In this document: piece by piece, positions 19,011 through 27,581 of the stretch | Layout of the letters: every line of letters starts with the position of its first letter | Numbering within the stretch: position 1 is the first letter of the stretch | Assembly: GCA_965198865.1 (NCBI GenBank) | Contig: CBDAQA010000029.1 | Coordinates: 71,524 to 135,523 of the forward strand | Length of the DNA: 64,000 nt | From: CBDAQA01 sp965198865 | GTDB lineage: Bacteria; Planctomycetota; Phycisphaerae; Tepidisphaerales; Tepidisphaeraceae | Direction: 5' to 3' | Made by a program: the position numbers and the translations under genes | The notes under the pieces: model-generated | What the model saw: only the letters and a program-made list of their open reading frames with translations | Told to the model about the DNA's origin: nothing | Database searches by the model: none

Positions 19011-20045
19011 TCAGCACTCGTTGTTCGCGGTGCCGACCGCCCGCGTGCGGGCCGCCGCCCACGCCGGCTCCTTGCCGGCCACGTCGCGCCCCGTGGCCGA
19101 CGCCGTGCCAATCCCGCCCGGCTTGGGCAGAAACCGATTGGCGATCGCCATCAGTTCCGCCGTCACGCCCGGCGCGATGCCGTGCAGCAGGATCGGCAGC
19201 GTCGCCGCCAGCGGCACGCTCACCTCGGCGTCGCCGTGCCGAACGGCGTCCACCAGCTTCGCCGCCACGCGCTCCGCCGACGCCGACTGCACCGGCGTCA
19301 CGTCGCCCGTGGCGAACCATGCGTACTCCTCGTCGGCCCGCCCCTTGAACGTCGCGTTTGGCGGGCTCCCCGTGCGGATCAGCCCCGGGCACACGGTCGT
19401 CACGTAGACGTTCTCGCGCAGCAGTTCCGCCCGCAGCCCCTCGCCCAAGCCGACCAGCGCGAACTTCGCGGCGCTGTACGGCAGCAGGTGGGGCACGGCG
19501 ATCTTCCCACCGATGCTGGCGACGTTCGCGATCCGCCCGCCGCCCTGCGCCCGCAGGTGCGGCAGGGCCGCGTTCGTCGCGTGCAGCGCGCTCCAGAAGA
19601 TCGTCCGCATCGCCAGGTCGTAATCCGCGGCCGTCATCGCCTGCGCCGGCCCCACCTGGATGACGGCCGCGTTGTTCACCAGCACGTCCAGCCGGCCGAA
19701 GTGGCGGGCCACCGTGTCGACCGTGGCCGTCACCTGATCCGAATCCGTGACGTCGCACTGCAGCGCCATCACGTCGTCGGCCGCGTGCAGCGCCAGGTCG
19801 TGCCGGGCGCGGTTCAGCTCATCGGTGTCGCGGGCGCAGATGGCGACCCGCGCCCCGGCGTCGGCAAGCTTCCGCGCGATCACCAGCCCCAGCCCGCGGC
19901 TGCCGCCCATGACAAGAACAGCCTTGCCGGCGAAGTCGAACCGCCGACGGTGGCGGACCACGGCGCGCACGGCGACGGCGGTCGCAACCGCACCGGCCGC
20001 TGTGCCGATGATTGTGTTCAGCAGGCCGCCCATTCTGCGAGTCAT
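19011..20045 (-). CDS. Short-chain dehydrogenase/reductase, membrane-anchored
   Basis: A protein of 344 residues. The N-terminus MTRRMGGLLNTIIGTAAGAV forms a probable membrane anchor. The classical SDR fold follows: GGSRGLGLVIA cofactor loop (TGxxxGxG variant), DVTD, NNAAV, catalytic Ser in ANVASIGG, YSAAK with catalytic Tyr/Lys, and PGLIRTG. NADP is likely because a basic residue (RDTDE, Arg after the second strand) is present. Substrate unknown. ATG 20045 has a strong GGGAGG five nt upstream and is clearly preferable to the longer frame. Confidence 0.85.
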   Translation of the reverse strand: MTRRMGGLLNTIIGTAAGAVATAVAVRAVVRHRRRFDFAGKAVLVMGGSRGLGLVIARKLADAGARVAICARDTDELNRARHDLALHAADDVMALQCDVTDSDQVTATVDTVARHFGRLDVLVNNAAVIQVGPAQAMTAADYDLAMRTIFWSALHATNAALPHLRAQGGGRIANVASIGGKIAVPHLLPYSAAKFALVGLGEGLRAELLRENVYVTTVCPGLIRTGSPPNATFKGRADEEYAWFATGDVTPVQSASAERVAAKLVDAVRHGDAEVSVPLAATLPILLHGIAPGVTAELMAIANRFLPKPGGIGTASATGRDVAGKEPAWAAARTRAVGTANNEC

Positions 20046-20060
20046 TCGAACCTCCCAGGA

Positions 20061-20084
20061 AGCCACGGATGTACGTCCGTGGCT
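20061..20084. repeat. CGGATGTAC palindrome, family D copy 1
   Basis: AGCCACGGA and TCCGTGGCT flank TGTACG, a near-perfect 24-bp palindrome. A related core, CCGGATGTACATCCGG, occurs at 52600-52615. Confidence 0.6.
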
Positions 20085-20152
20085 CCGCCGGACCGTGCAA
20101 CACCCGTACCATCGCGGATGTCGCGCAGATCGCTGAGGTGTTGGACGGCGGT

Positions 20153-20220
20153 GATCGCAGCCGCGGGGCTTCAACCCGCGGGATCTCAAGCCCCACCAGC
20201 TGAAGCTGGCGGCTGCGATC
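20153..20220. repeat. GATCGCAGCCGC inverted repeat
   Basis: A perfect 12-bp outer stem (20153-20164 with 20209-20220) encloses a second small hairpin of CCGCGG type. It abuts the GTG of the next + reading frame. Confidence 0.6.
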
Positions 20221-20221
20221 G

Positions 20222-20641
20222 GTGCTCGTATCGCTGCCGCGGCGTGATACTGCTAGGCCGCACCTGTCCGGCTTTCGCCTCAATCGTCTCGCCCTGTCTA
20301 CCGTCGGTTCGACGGTGTTCTGGGTGCTGATGGCCGTGACGTACCACGGGCTGCGCGAGCTCGAGATCGCCGATGGTCGAATGCTTACCGCCTTCGTCTA
20401 CGCCATGCCGGCCACCGCAGGGGTGGCGGTAATGTCTCTGCTGTTTCTCGTGGCGATTCGCGAGCGACGCCGTGACGCGGTTCTGCGCAATGGGCAGTGC
20501 AGGGGACGCTCGCTCGCCGCGCGTGACGCGCACTTCGTGCGGGCTTATCGGATTGGGCGCCGTGCTAACGCGGTGGGTCGGAACCGCAACGAGGCGGCTC
20601 GAATCCGGCCGACGGCGATCGACCGGACAAAAGGCCCGTAG
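20222..20641 (+). CDS. Possible small membrane protein
   Basis: An open frame of 139 residues with two convincing hydrophobic helices (STVFWVLMAVTYHGL and MPATAGVAVMSLLFLVAI) and a basic tail. No Shine-Dalgarno or -10-like box is seen before the GTG at 20222, and that GTG touches a repeat, so the real start may be internal, for example the GTG at 20318. The last third has biased, shadow-like composition. If it is not a gene, 20046-20652 is otherwise occupied only by the two repeats. Confidence 0.35.
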   Translation: MLVSLPRRDTARPHLSGFRLNRLALSTVGSTVFWVLMAVTYHGLRELEIADGRMLTAFVYAMPATAGVAVMSLLFLVAIRERRRDAVLRNGQCRGRSLAARDAHFVRAYRIGRRANAVGRNRNEAARIRPTAIDRTKGP

Positions 20642-20652
20642 CGATCGGCGCG

Positions 20653-21381
20653 TCACCCGCCCTGTCGCCAGTTCCACCAGCCGTGGCCGACGTACTCGTA
20701 CATGTGGTAGCGCCGGCGGGCGGGGTCGAGGTGGGGCAGGTAGGCGTAGCCGACGCTGGCTTGGGCGTCGCGGTCGTCGGCGACGAACGCCATGCCGCCG
20801 CCGGGGGCGGCGCCGATCGTCTTCGCCCAGAGCAGGCCAACGCGGCGGGGCGGGAACACCTCGTTGGGGCGGGCGAGCACGTCGCGCGCCAGGCGGTCCA
20901 TGTCGGCCCGGCTGGCGGCGAAGGCGAGGCGCGGCACGGCCTGCGACGCCGTCAGGGCGGCCATCGCCATCATCGCGATCGGCACGACCCAGTGCAGCCG
21001 CCCCATCGGTCGCACGACCTGCCGCGGCCAGCCGTAGTGCGCGAGCACGGCCCGGCGGACCAACGGCCACGCGAGCCACAGCAGCGCGAGCGAGAACCAC
21101 CCCCAGACGACCGGCGACGCCCACGAGAACGGCTGCCGCGGCAGCCGCGCCCGCCACAGCGTGACGCCGCACCCGGCCAGCGCGACGCCGTACACCGGCC
21201 ACGAGATCGGCCCGATCGCCCACCGCGCGTGCGGCGGCACGGTCGGCCCGCCGTTGAACGTCTGCCGGTCGGCCGGGTCGAACGGCCGCCCGCACTCGGT
21301 GCAACGGTGCGGCGGCCGGTCCATCAGCGGGTAGTTGCACTCCAGGCAGAGCCCGACGAACGCGGGGGTGGTCGGCGACAT
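20653..21381 (-). CDS. Zinc-ribbon integral membrane protein
   Basis: A protein of 242 residues. Near the N-terminus CLECNYPLMDRPPHRCTECG gives two CxxC pairs, a zinc-ribbon knuckle found at the head of many planctomycetal membrane proteins. Three or four membrane helices follow (about residues 55-75, 85-110, 130-150). No enzymatic motif. ATG 21381 has TAGCAT 5 nt upstream; an alternative start at 21447 adds 22 polar residues and would lie 50 bp from the divergent GH4 gene. Confidence 0.65.
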   Translation of the reverse strand: MSPTTPAFVGLCLECNYPLMDRPPHRCTECGRPFDPADRQTFNGGPTVPPHARWAIGPISWPVYGVALAGCGVTLWRARLPRQPFSWASPVVWGWFSLALLWLAWPLVRRAVLAHYGWPRQVVRPMGRLHWVVPIAMMAMAALTASQAVPRLAFAASRADMDRLARDVLARPNEVFPPRRVGLLWAKTIGAAPGGGMAFVADDRDAQASVGYAYLPHLDPARRRYHMYEYVGHGWWNWRQGG

Positions 21382-21386
21382 CCGCC

Positions 21387-21392
21387 ATGCTA
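21387..21392 (-). promoter_or_regulatory. TANNNT -10 box, leaderless type
   Basis: Minus-strand TAGCAT ends 5 nt before the ATG at 21381. Confidence 0.35.
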
Positions 21393-21497
21393 TGGGGGCC
21401 GCGTCACCGTGGCTGTCTTCGGGCTTCCCTTCGCGGGTGGGCATCATAAGATCAACCCCGTTTTCGTTCCCATGTTGAACGGCCGGGAGATTTCACC

Positions 21498-23390
21498 GTG
21501 ATCAAAGTGGCGATGGTCGGCGCGGGCAGCGTGGTGTTCAGCCGGAACCTGACCGGCGACATCCTCGGGTTCCCCGAGTTCAAGGGCGCGGCGTTCAGCT
21601 ACATGGACGTGGACGCCGACCGGCTCGCCGTGGGGGCGGCGCTGTGCCGGAAGATCGGCGCCGCGCTGGGCGCGACGCCGACCATCGACGCGACGACCGA
21701 CCGGCGGAAGGCGCTCGACGGGGCCGACTTCGTCATCAACATGGTGCAGATCGGCGGGTTCGACAGCACGCTGGTCGACTTCGAGATCCCCCGCAAGTAC
21801 GGCCTGAACTTCACCATCGCCGACACGACCGGCCCCGGCGGGCTGTTCCGCGCGCTCCGCACGTTCCCCATGTTGAGCGGCCTGTGCCGGGACATGATGG
21901 ACGTGTCGCCGCGGGCGACCCTGCTGAACTACAGCAACCCGATGTGCATGAACATGCAGACGGTCACCCGCACCAGCGACGTGCGGGCCGTCGGGCTGTG
22001 CCACAGCGTGCAGGGGACGTTCGACCAGCTGATGCGCTACCTCGGCGAGGACCCGGCCACCGTCGCGTTCACCTGCGCCGGCATCAACCACATGGCGTTC
22101 TACCTGACGATCGCCAAGGGCGGCGTCGACCTGTACCCCCGCCTGTTCGAGGCGATGGGCGACCCCAAGGTCTACAACACGAACAAGGTGCGGTTCGAGC
22201 TTATGCGCCGGCTGGGGTACTACGTGACCGAGTCCAGCGAGCACAACGCCGAGTACAGCGCGCACTTCATCCCGCACGGGGCGGCGCAGGTGGAGCGGTT
22301 CGCCGTGCCGATCGACGAGTACCTGCGGCGGTGCGACGGCATCGTCGACGAGTTCGAGCGGATGAAGAGGTTCGCCGCTTCGGATGAGGCGAGCCCCGTG
22401 CCGCACCGCAGCCACGAGTACGGCAGCACGATCGTCCACAGCATGGCCACCGGCACGCCGAGCGTGGTGTACGGCAACATGCCCAACAACGGGGCGATCG
22501 CCAACCTGTCGCGCAACGCGATCGTCGAAGTGCCAACGATGGTCGACCGAAGCGGCCTGCGCTTGGCCACCGTGGGCGAGCTGCCGCCGCAGTTGATCGG
22601 CTACATGCAGCCGCACGTGACGCAGCAGGAGCTGTTCATCCGCGCCGCCACCGAGGGGCGACGCGACCACGTCTACCAGGCGGCCATGTTCGACCCGCTG
22701 ACGGCCGCCACGCTGACGCCCGACCGGATCGTCGAGATGTGCGACGAGCTGATCGCCGCGCACGGCTTCACCAAGGACGGCGGCTGCCTGCCCGACCTGG
22801 ACGCGAAGCGCACGCTGGTGCCCAGCAGCGGCAGGCCGTTCGGCCGGGTCGACGCGAGGGAGCTTCGCAAGAGCTGGGACGCCGCCCAGGCCAAGGCGGG
22901 CGAGGACTACATCCGCGAGTGGCAGGTGATCGGGCCGTTCGCGGGGCTCACGCCGGGCCAGATCGCGCTCGACGTGCGGACGCCGGTGGAGGATGACGTC
23001 CTGTCGCGCGGCGCTGTTGACCCCGCGGCGTCATTCAAGGCCGGCGATCAAACCCTGAAGTGGAAGGCGGCCACGGCCAACCCCAAGAACGGCTTCGTCA
23101 ACCTGCGGGCGGCCCTCGGGGCATACGAGCACTGCGTCGCCTACGCCTGGGCCGAGGTGGAGGCGATCCACCCGCGCGAGACGGTCCTCCGCTGCGGCAG
23201 CGACGACGGCATCCAGGTCTGGCTCAACGGTCAGGTCGTCCACACGAACGACACGACCCGCGGCTACCACGCCGGCGACGACGAGGCCCCGATCCACCTG
23301 CGGGCCGGCGCGAACCGGCTGCTGGTGAAGGTGACGAACCACGACGGCGCCTGGGGCTTCGGCGTCGCCGTGCCGCGGGCGACGTCGTGA
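21498..23390 (+). CDS. GH4 alpha-galactosidase-like enzyme fused to a C-terminal beta-sandwich domain
   Basis: A protein of 630 residues. Residues 1-445 are a glycoside hydrolase family 4 enzyme, which uses NAD+ and Mn2+ in an oxidation-elimination mechanism: Rossmann VGAGSVVFSRN, NYSNPM near 144-149, GLCHSVQG with the metal-binding Cys168, and GINHMAF with His198. CHSVQG is characteristic of the MelA/alpha-galactosidase-glucuronidase branch. Residues ~460-630 add an unusual module (EWQVIGPFAGL, then RCGSDDGIQVWLNG and ANRLLVKVTNHDGAWGFGV) like the jelly-roll domains on secreted planctomycetal hydrolases. No signal peptide, so the fusion is probably cytoplasmic. It starts the sugar-use block. 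Confidence 0.85.
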   Translation: MIKVAMVGAGSVVFSRNLTGDILGFPEFKGAAFSYMDVDADRLAVGAALCRKIGAALGATPTIDATTDRRKALDGADFVINMVQIGGFDSTLVDFEIPRKYGLNFTIADTTGPGGLFRALRTFPMLSGLCRDMMDVSPRATLLNYSNPMCMNMQTVTRTSDVRAVGLCHSVQGTFDQLMRYLGEDPATVAFTCAGINHMAFYLTIAKGGVDLYPRLFEAMGDPKVYNTNKVRFELMRRLGYYVTESSEHNAEYSAHFIPHGAAQVERFAVPIDEYLRRCDGIVDEFERMKRFAASDEASPVPHRSHEYGSTIVHSMATGTPSVVYGNMPNNGAIANLSRNAIVEVPTMVDRSGLRLATVGELPPQLIGYMQPHVTQQELFIRAATEGRRDHVYQAAMFDPLTAATLTPDRIVEMCDELIAAHGFTKDGGCLPDLDAKRTLVPSSGRPFGRVDARELRKSWDAAQAKAGEDYIREWQVIGPFAGLTPGQIALDVRTPVEDDVLSRGAVDPAASFKAGDQTLKWKAATANPKNGFVNLRAALGAYEHCVAYAWAEVEAIHPRETVLRCGSDDGIQVWLNGQVVHTNDTTRGYHAGDDEAPIHLRAGANRLLVKVTNHDGAWGFGVAVPRATS

Positions 23391-23583
23391 GGGCAGCGAT
23401 GGGATCGGCGGCCCATTGCGATCGTCGTTCCAGCCGCGCGGCCGAAGCCCGTGGAGCGTTCATCCGACGAACGACGCCGACCCGCCACGGGTCCGCCGGC
23501 TCCCGCCCGCGGCGCGGGCTGCGGCGCAACGCGTCGGCGATGGGGTCGGCTCGGCCCGCCGCGGTTGTGACCCCGGGGCGATG

Positions 23584-24477
23584 TCAGTGCCGAAGCCAGT
23601 CATCCCAACTCGCCGCTGCGTCCAGCTCGTCGTCAAGCCTTTCGATCTCGGCCGTCTCGGCGATAGCCGCCAGTCGCGCCAGGATCGCCGGCGGCGGTGG
23701 GCCAAACCGCCGCGTCGCCCGACGGACGAGCATGGCCCGCTCGCCCTCGACCTTGCCCTTGGCCATGCCCTCGGCCTTGCCCTTGGCCATGCCCTCTGCC
23801 TTGCCGACGGCCATAATCTCCTGGTAGATCACGGATTCAGTCATGCCTAGCACTCCGGTCAGCATCGCCTTGATGAACGGCTTATCATACCACAGACCCA
23901 GAAAGACGGCCGTCGACTGCCAGAGGTCGGCTGCCTCGGGCTTGGGAACCTCGCGGTCGAACCGTTCTCGCATGCGGGCGATCACGGCCGGCAACTCGCC
24001 TGGCCCCACCGCCGACACGGGGGCCAGCGGCAACGTGGCGATGCCGCCGGTCAACAGGGTCTCGACCGGCAGTTCCCACACGCGCACCAGATCGTAGTTG
24101 AACGAAAGCCGTGCCACCCCGCTGGCCGGCTCGCGGACGCGGCCGCGGAGGCGCGGGGTGACGGCCTCCGGCCGGAGTAGGAACACCACGCTGCGCACCG
24201 GCAGCCTGTGACGCCATCGGGCCAGCACGTTGTACAGCAGGACGCGGTCATCCAGCCGGACGTCGGCGCCCGACTGGAACTCGACGTGAGCCACGTACGG
24301 GTCAGTCGGATGATTCACGCGGATCAGCTTGTCCGGCGCGTTGGAGACGGTCGCCAGATCTGCATCCACAGCCGTCACCGCCGCCGGGTCGGTCGGCATC
24401 GGCAGCCCGGCCAGCGCAAGCCAGTCTCGCGGCCCGGCCTCGATCAGGAACTTGGACGTGATGTCGAAGTCGCCCAC
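23584..24477 (-). CDS. Rpn-family recombination-promoting nuclease / putative transposase-like protein
   Basis: A protein of 297 residues. The N-terminal half has the PD-(D/E)xK-like layout of Rpn/YhgA proteins: ITSKFLIEAGPRDWLALAGL, VDADLATV, and the core HVEFQSGAD, then LLRPEA. The C-terminal part holds a tandem GKAEGMAK repeat (encoded about 23745-23812) and a coiled, charged tail ending RLDDELDAAASWDDWLRH. Such genes are mobile and multicopy in many genomes; no inverted terminal repeats or target duplications are seen. GTG start 24477, 8 nt after a perfect TATAAT. Confidence 0.75.
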   Translation of the reverse strand: MGDFDITSKFLIEAGPRDWLALAGLPMPTDPAAVTAVDADLATVSNAPDKLIRVNHPTDPYVAHVEFQSGADVRLDDRVLLYNVLARWRHRLPVRSVVFLLRPEAVTPRLRGRVREPASGVARLSFNYDLVRVWELPVETLLTGGIATLPLAPVSAVGPGELPAVIARMRERFDREVPKPEAADLWQSTAVFLGLWYDKPFIKAMLTGVLGMTESVIYQEIMAVGKAEGMAKGKAEGMAKGKVEGERAMLVRRATRRFGPPPPAILARLAAIAETAEIERLDDELDAAASWDDWLRH

Positions 24478-24485
24478 GGGCGAAC

Positions 24486-24491
24486 ATTATA
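24486..24491 (-). promoter_or_regulatory. TATAAT -10 box, leaderless type
   Basis: A perfect minus-strand TATAAT ends 8 nt before the GTG at 24477. No clear TTGACA 17 nt further upstream. Confidence 0.5.
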
Positions 24492-24520
24492 CCCGATGGA
24501 CACGGTCGCCATCCCGGCCC

Positions 24521-24594
24521 GGCGGCGGAAGCCCGCGGAGCGTGTGGCAAGATGAGCGGTTTCGACGGGCCGACGGTCCGCGGGCTCCCCCGCC
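24521..24594. repeat. Intergenic inverted repeat
   Basis: GGAAGCCCGCGGA (about 24527-24539) faces TCCGCGGGCTCCC (24577-24589), a roughly 11-bp GC stem with one mismatch, upstream of the GH43 stop. Confidence 0.45.
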
Positions 24595-24631
24595 TGCGGC
24601 TCGGGCGAGAGCGTCCGCGTTGCGTTCTCCC

Positions 24632-25627
24632 TCATTTGAACGTCACCACTCCCGACTGCACGTCGATCGTCCACGGCTTGGGCGGCGGCAGGCGCAGCTT
24701 GCCGTCGCCGATCTCCAAGGGCATCCACAGGTAGCGCGAGTCCCACTGCGCCTTGGGCCGCCACTCGTCGCCGATGAAGATCACCGTGTCGGTCCTGCTG
24801 CCGTGGACGTTCAGCAGGAACGCCGACTGCGACGTGTAGGTCTTGGTCTTCGGCGGGGCGATGTCCTGGAACCGCGACCACGGGCCGGCCAGCGACTTGG
24901 CCGTCGCGTACTGGTTGTTGTTCGGGTTCCAGCCGCTCATGTACGACGCCACGCAGTAGTAGGTGCCGCCCACGCGGGCGATCGCGCCGCCCTCGAGCGG
25001 GGCCTTGATGAACGCGGTCTGCTTGGCCACGTCGAGGTAGTCGTCGGACAGTTGGGCGACGAAGAACCCCTTGGTCGGCCGGCTCTCGAAGATCAGGTAG
25101 GCGGTGCCGTCGTCGTCGACGAACTGGCCGATGTCCCGGCTCTCCTGGCCCAGCGGACGGAAGCTCTTCAGGTACGTGTAATCGCCGTCGACCGTGTCGC
25201 TGGTGAACACGCCCACGCGGGCCAGGCCGTAGCGGTAGTCGTCCACGTGGGCGTACATGACGAACTTCCCCGTCCGGGCGTTGTGGTACACCTTGGGCCG
25301 CTCCAGCACCCACGACCGGGCGTTGGCCCCGCCGACGTCTGCCGGCGCGGGCAGGTCGACCACCGGCTTGTGGTGGGCCCAGTTGACCAGATCGGTCGAG
25401 CTGTAGCAGCCGACGTACTTGTGGTCGCGCTGGTTGTCGCGCGACCGCTCCTCGCCGAACCACCAGAACGTGTCGCCCACGCGGATGACGTCGCCGCCGT
25501 GGGCCTGGACGTGGTGGCCCTCGTCGTCGGGCCAGATCGCCTTGGGCTCGATCCAGCGACTTTGGGTCGAGGGCGCATCGGCCATGACCAGCGCGGCAGG
25601 GGCGGGGGGCGGTGGGGCGGTTGGCAT
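24632..25627 (-). CDS. Glycoside hydrolase family 43, subfamily 24-like (exo-beta-1,3-galactanase)
   Basis: A protein of 331 residues with a five-bladed beta-propeller pattern. IQAHGGD-type QAHGGDVIRVGDTFWWFGE, LERPKVYHN with the general-acid Glu, and SRDIGQFVDDDGTAYL are hallmarks of the GH43_24 group, whose studied members release galactose from beta-1,3-galactan and lack the usual GH43 base Asp. No convincing signal peptide. ATG 25627 has AAAGG about 8 nt upstream. Divergent from a GPH-type sugar symporter and near a GH4 alpha-galactosidase-like gene, consistent with galactan or galactoside use. Confidence 0.82.
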   Translation of the reverse strand: MPTAPPPPAPAALVMADAPSTQSRWIEPKAIWPDDEGHHVQAHGGDVIRVGDTFWWFGEERSRDNQRDHKYVGCYSSTDLVNWAHHKPVVDLPAPADVGGANARSWVLERPKVYHNARTGKFVMYAHVDDYRYGLARVGVFTSDTVDGDYTYLKSFRPLGQESRDIGQFVDDDGTAYLIFESRPTKGFFVAQLSDDYLDVAKQTAFIKAPLEGGAIARVGGTYYCVASYMSGWNPNNNQYATAKSLAGPWSRFQDIAPPKTKTYTSQSAFLLNVHGSRTDTVIFIGDEWRPKAQWDSRYLWMPLEIGDGKLRLPPPKPWTIDVQSGVVTFK

Positions 25628-25659
25628 TGTGAAACCTTTCGACGGCGAGCCGTTTGGAT

Positions 25660-25703
25660 GTGTAACTTACCACGCTCCGAACCCTTTGTTGCCCTTTGTT
25701 ACA
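25660..25703. promoter_or_regulatory. Inverted GTGTAAC / GTTACA boxes between divergent GH43 and symporter genes
   Basis: GTGTAAC (25660-25666) faces GTTACA (25698-25703). Within the block CCCTTTGTT repeats directly at 25682-25690 and 25692-25700, a 10-bp period. It lies in the 180-bp gap between divergent starts at 25627 and 25808, where a common regulator would bind. Confidence 0.45.
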
Positions 25704-25807
25704 TCTGACGCGGATTGACAAGGTGGGGGGCCGACCTCAGCATCCGCCCGGCCCAGAACGGCAGGCCCGGCTTGGCGTGCCGACGAGGCGGGGCGGAGGA
25801 GATCGCG

Positions 25808-27343
25808 GTGCAGCCAAACGACCGACCCTCGTCCGACGCGACGCCGTTCGTGCTGCCGCCCGAGCCGACCACCATGCCCCCCGTCGGTGGGGGGGCGACC
25901 GGGGCCGACTACAGCGGTAACACGTCTGAGCTGGCCGCGGCGGTTCAACCGCTTTCCCACGCCGGCCCGCCGCTCGGCCGGTGGACCGCCGGCACGCTCA
26001 CCTACACCACCGGCGGGCTGGTCCTGCTGTTCGTGTTCCTCCTGTTCGGCGACTTCGCCCTGAGCATGCGGGACCGGTCGTCCATCCAGATGCTGCAGCT
26101 GGGCATCACCCGGCTGCACGCCAGCGACCTGCTCATGTCGCTGCTGGTCATGATCATGCCGGCCGCCACGTCGCTGATCGTCGTGCCGGTCATCAGCTAC
26201 CGGTCGGACCGCACCCGGACCCGATGGGGCCGGCGCATCCCGTGGCTGTTCGCCCTCACGCCCGTGGCCGCCGGGTGCATGTTCGCCCTGGCCTTCGCCG
26301 ACTGGATGGGGTTCCACATCGGGTCGGCCCTGCACCTGTCCTTCCGCGGCGGCGAGTTCTGCGGGCTGATGCTGATCGGCCTGTTCTGGACCGTCTTCGA
26401 GTGTACCGCCACCAACCCCAGCCCGCTCATGGGCGGCCTGATCAACGACGTGGTGCCGCGCCCGGTGCTCGGCCGGTTCTACGGCCTGTTCCGCGCCATC
26501 AGCCTGGGCGCGGGCATGCTGTTCAACAAGGTCATTTTCGGCACCGCCGACGAACACTACCGGACGATCTGGGTGGGCATCGGCCTGCTGTTCCTGGTCG
26601 GGTTCACCGTCATGTGCCTGACCGTGCGGGAGGGCCAGTACCCGCCGCCACCGCCGACCGATCCTGACGCTACCGGCGTGGGCCGCGGGGCGACGGCCGT
26701 CAAAGGGTACCTGTCGGACAGCTTCCGCCACGGCTACTACATCTGGATCTTCGCCGGCCTGACGCTGTCGGCCCTGGCCTTCCTGCCGTTCAACAGCTTC
26801 AGCCTGCCGTTCGCCCAGCAGTACCGCATGTCCAACCAGTCGTACGGCGACCGGCTGTTCTGGACCTACGTCTGCTCGCTGGTCCTCGCCTGGCCCGTGG
26901 GATGGCTGGTCGACCGCGCGTCGGCCCTGGTCGTGGCGATGGGTTGCGTCGTCTGCTACGCCGCCGTCATGCTGTTCGCCGCCCTCACCATCCATGGCGC
27001 CACGTCGTACGGCGTCGCCCTGGTCATCCACGGCGTGCTGTCCGGCTGCTACTACACGTCCAGCGCGTCGCTCGGCCAGGCCCTGTTCCCCCGCGACAAG
27101 TATGGCCAGTTCTTCTCCGCCGCCGGCATGGTCCAGGCCCTGGCGACCATCGTCATGAGCCCGCTGCTGGGCTCCGCCCTCGACTGGTCGAACCACAACT
27201 ACCGCATCACCCTCTACCTGGGCTGCCTGCTGGCCGTCGCCGCCACCTCGTGCCTGCTGGTGGTCTACTTCTCGAAGCCGCCCGCCGAGGACGCCCCGGC
27301 GCCGTACGGTGTCCCAGTGGAACCGGTGCCGCATGGGCACTGA
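25808..27343 (+). CDS. Sugar:cation symporter, GPH/MelB-like MFS transporter
   Basis: A protein of 511 residues with about 12 membrane helices after a ~45-residue disordered head. The cytoplasmic loop SYRSDRTRTRWGRRIPW is the hallmark of the glycoside-pentoside-hexuronide symporter branch (MelB-like). GTG 25808 sits 7 nt after GGAGGA and is preferred to the upstream ATG at 25715, which would extend back towards the operator. Divergent from the GH43 galactanase, so it probably imports the released sugar; the sugar and coupling ion are inferred only from family and context. Confidence 0.85.
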   Translation: MQPNDRPSSDATPFVLPPEPTTMPPVGGGATGADYSGNTSELAAAVQPLSHAGPPLGRWTAGTLTYTTGGLVLLFVFLLFGDFALSMRDRSSIQMLQLGITRLHASDLLMSLLVMIMPAATSLIVVPVISYRSDRTRTRWGRRIPWLFALTPVAAGCMFALAFADWMGFHIGSALHLSFRGGEFCGLMLIGLFWTVFECTATNPSPLMGGLINDVVPRPVLGRFYGLFRAISLGAGMLFNKVIFGTADEHYRTIWVGIGLLFLVGFTVMCLTVREGQYPPPPPTDPDATGVGRGATAVKGYLSDSFRHGYYIWIFAGLTLSALAFLPFNSFSLPFAQQYRMSNQSYGDRLFWTYVCSLVLAWPVGWLVDRASALVVAMGCVVCYAAVMLFAALTIHGATSYGVALVIHGVLSGCYYTSSASLGQALFPRDKYGQFFSAAGMVQALATIVMSPLLGSALDWSNHNYRITLYLGCLLAVAATSCLLVVYFSKPPAEDAPAPYGVPVEPVPHGH

Positions 27344-27353
27344 TCGCCCCGTT

Positions 27354-27427
27354 CAGCGACGGCCCGGAGCGTCGGGCGGCGAACGTCGATCGGCACGCGG
27401 AACCCCGCCGTCCGGGCCGTCGCCCAA
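27354..27427. repeat. Inverted repeat, family B copy 2
   Basis: GCGACGGCCCGGA near 27357 faces TCCGGGCCGTCGC near 27410. It shares the blocks GAGCGTCG and GCCGTCCGGGCCGTCGCC with 18926-19008. Confidence 0.55.
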
Positions 27428-27460
27428 GAGGGTGTCCGAAAACCAAACGCCGCCCCGAAA

Positions 27461-27540
27461 GAGCCGCGCACGGAGGTACTCCGCAGTGAGCGGATGCCGG
27501 GAAGAAACCGCTTACTGCGGAGTACCTCCGTGCGCGGCTC
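27461..27540. repeat. 33-bp near-perfect inverted repeat between convergent genes
   Basis: Arms 27461-27493 and 27508-27540 pair over 33 bp with one G:U-type change and a 14-nt loop. Arm core GCACGGAGGTACTCCGCAG is unrelated to the other hairpins. It separates the + symporter and - SDR genes. Confidence 0.85.
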
Positions 27541-27581
27541 CTTGGTGCCGAAGCGGTTCTCAGACAGCTTCTGAACGGGGC

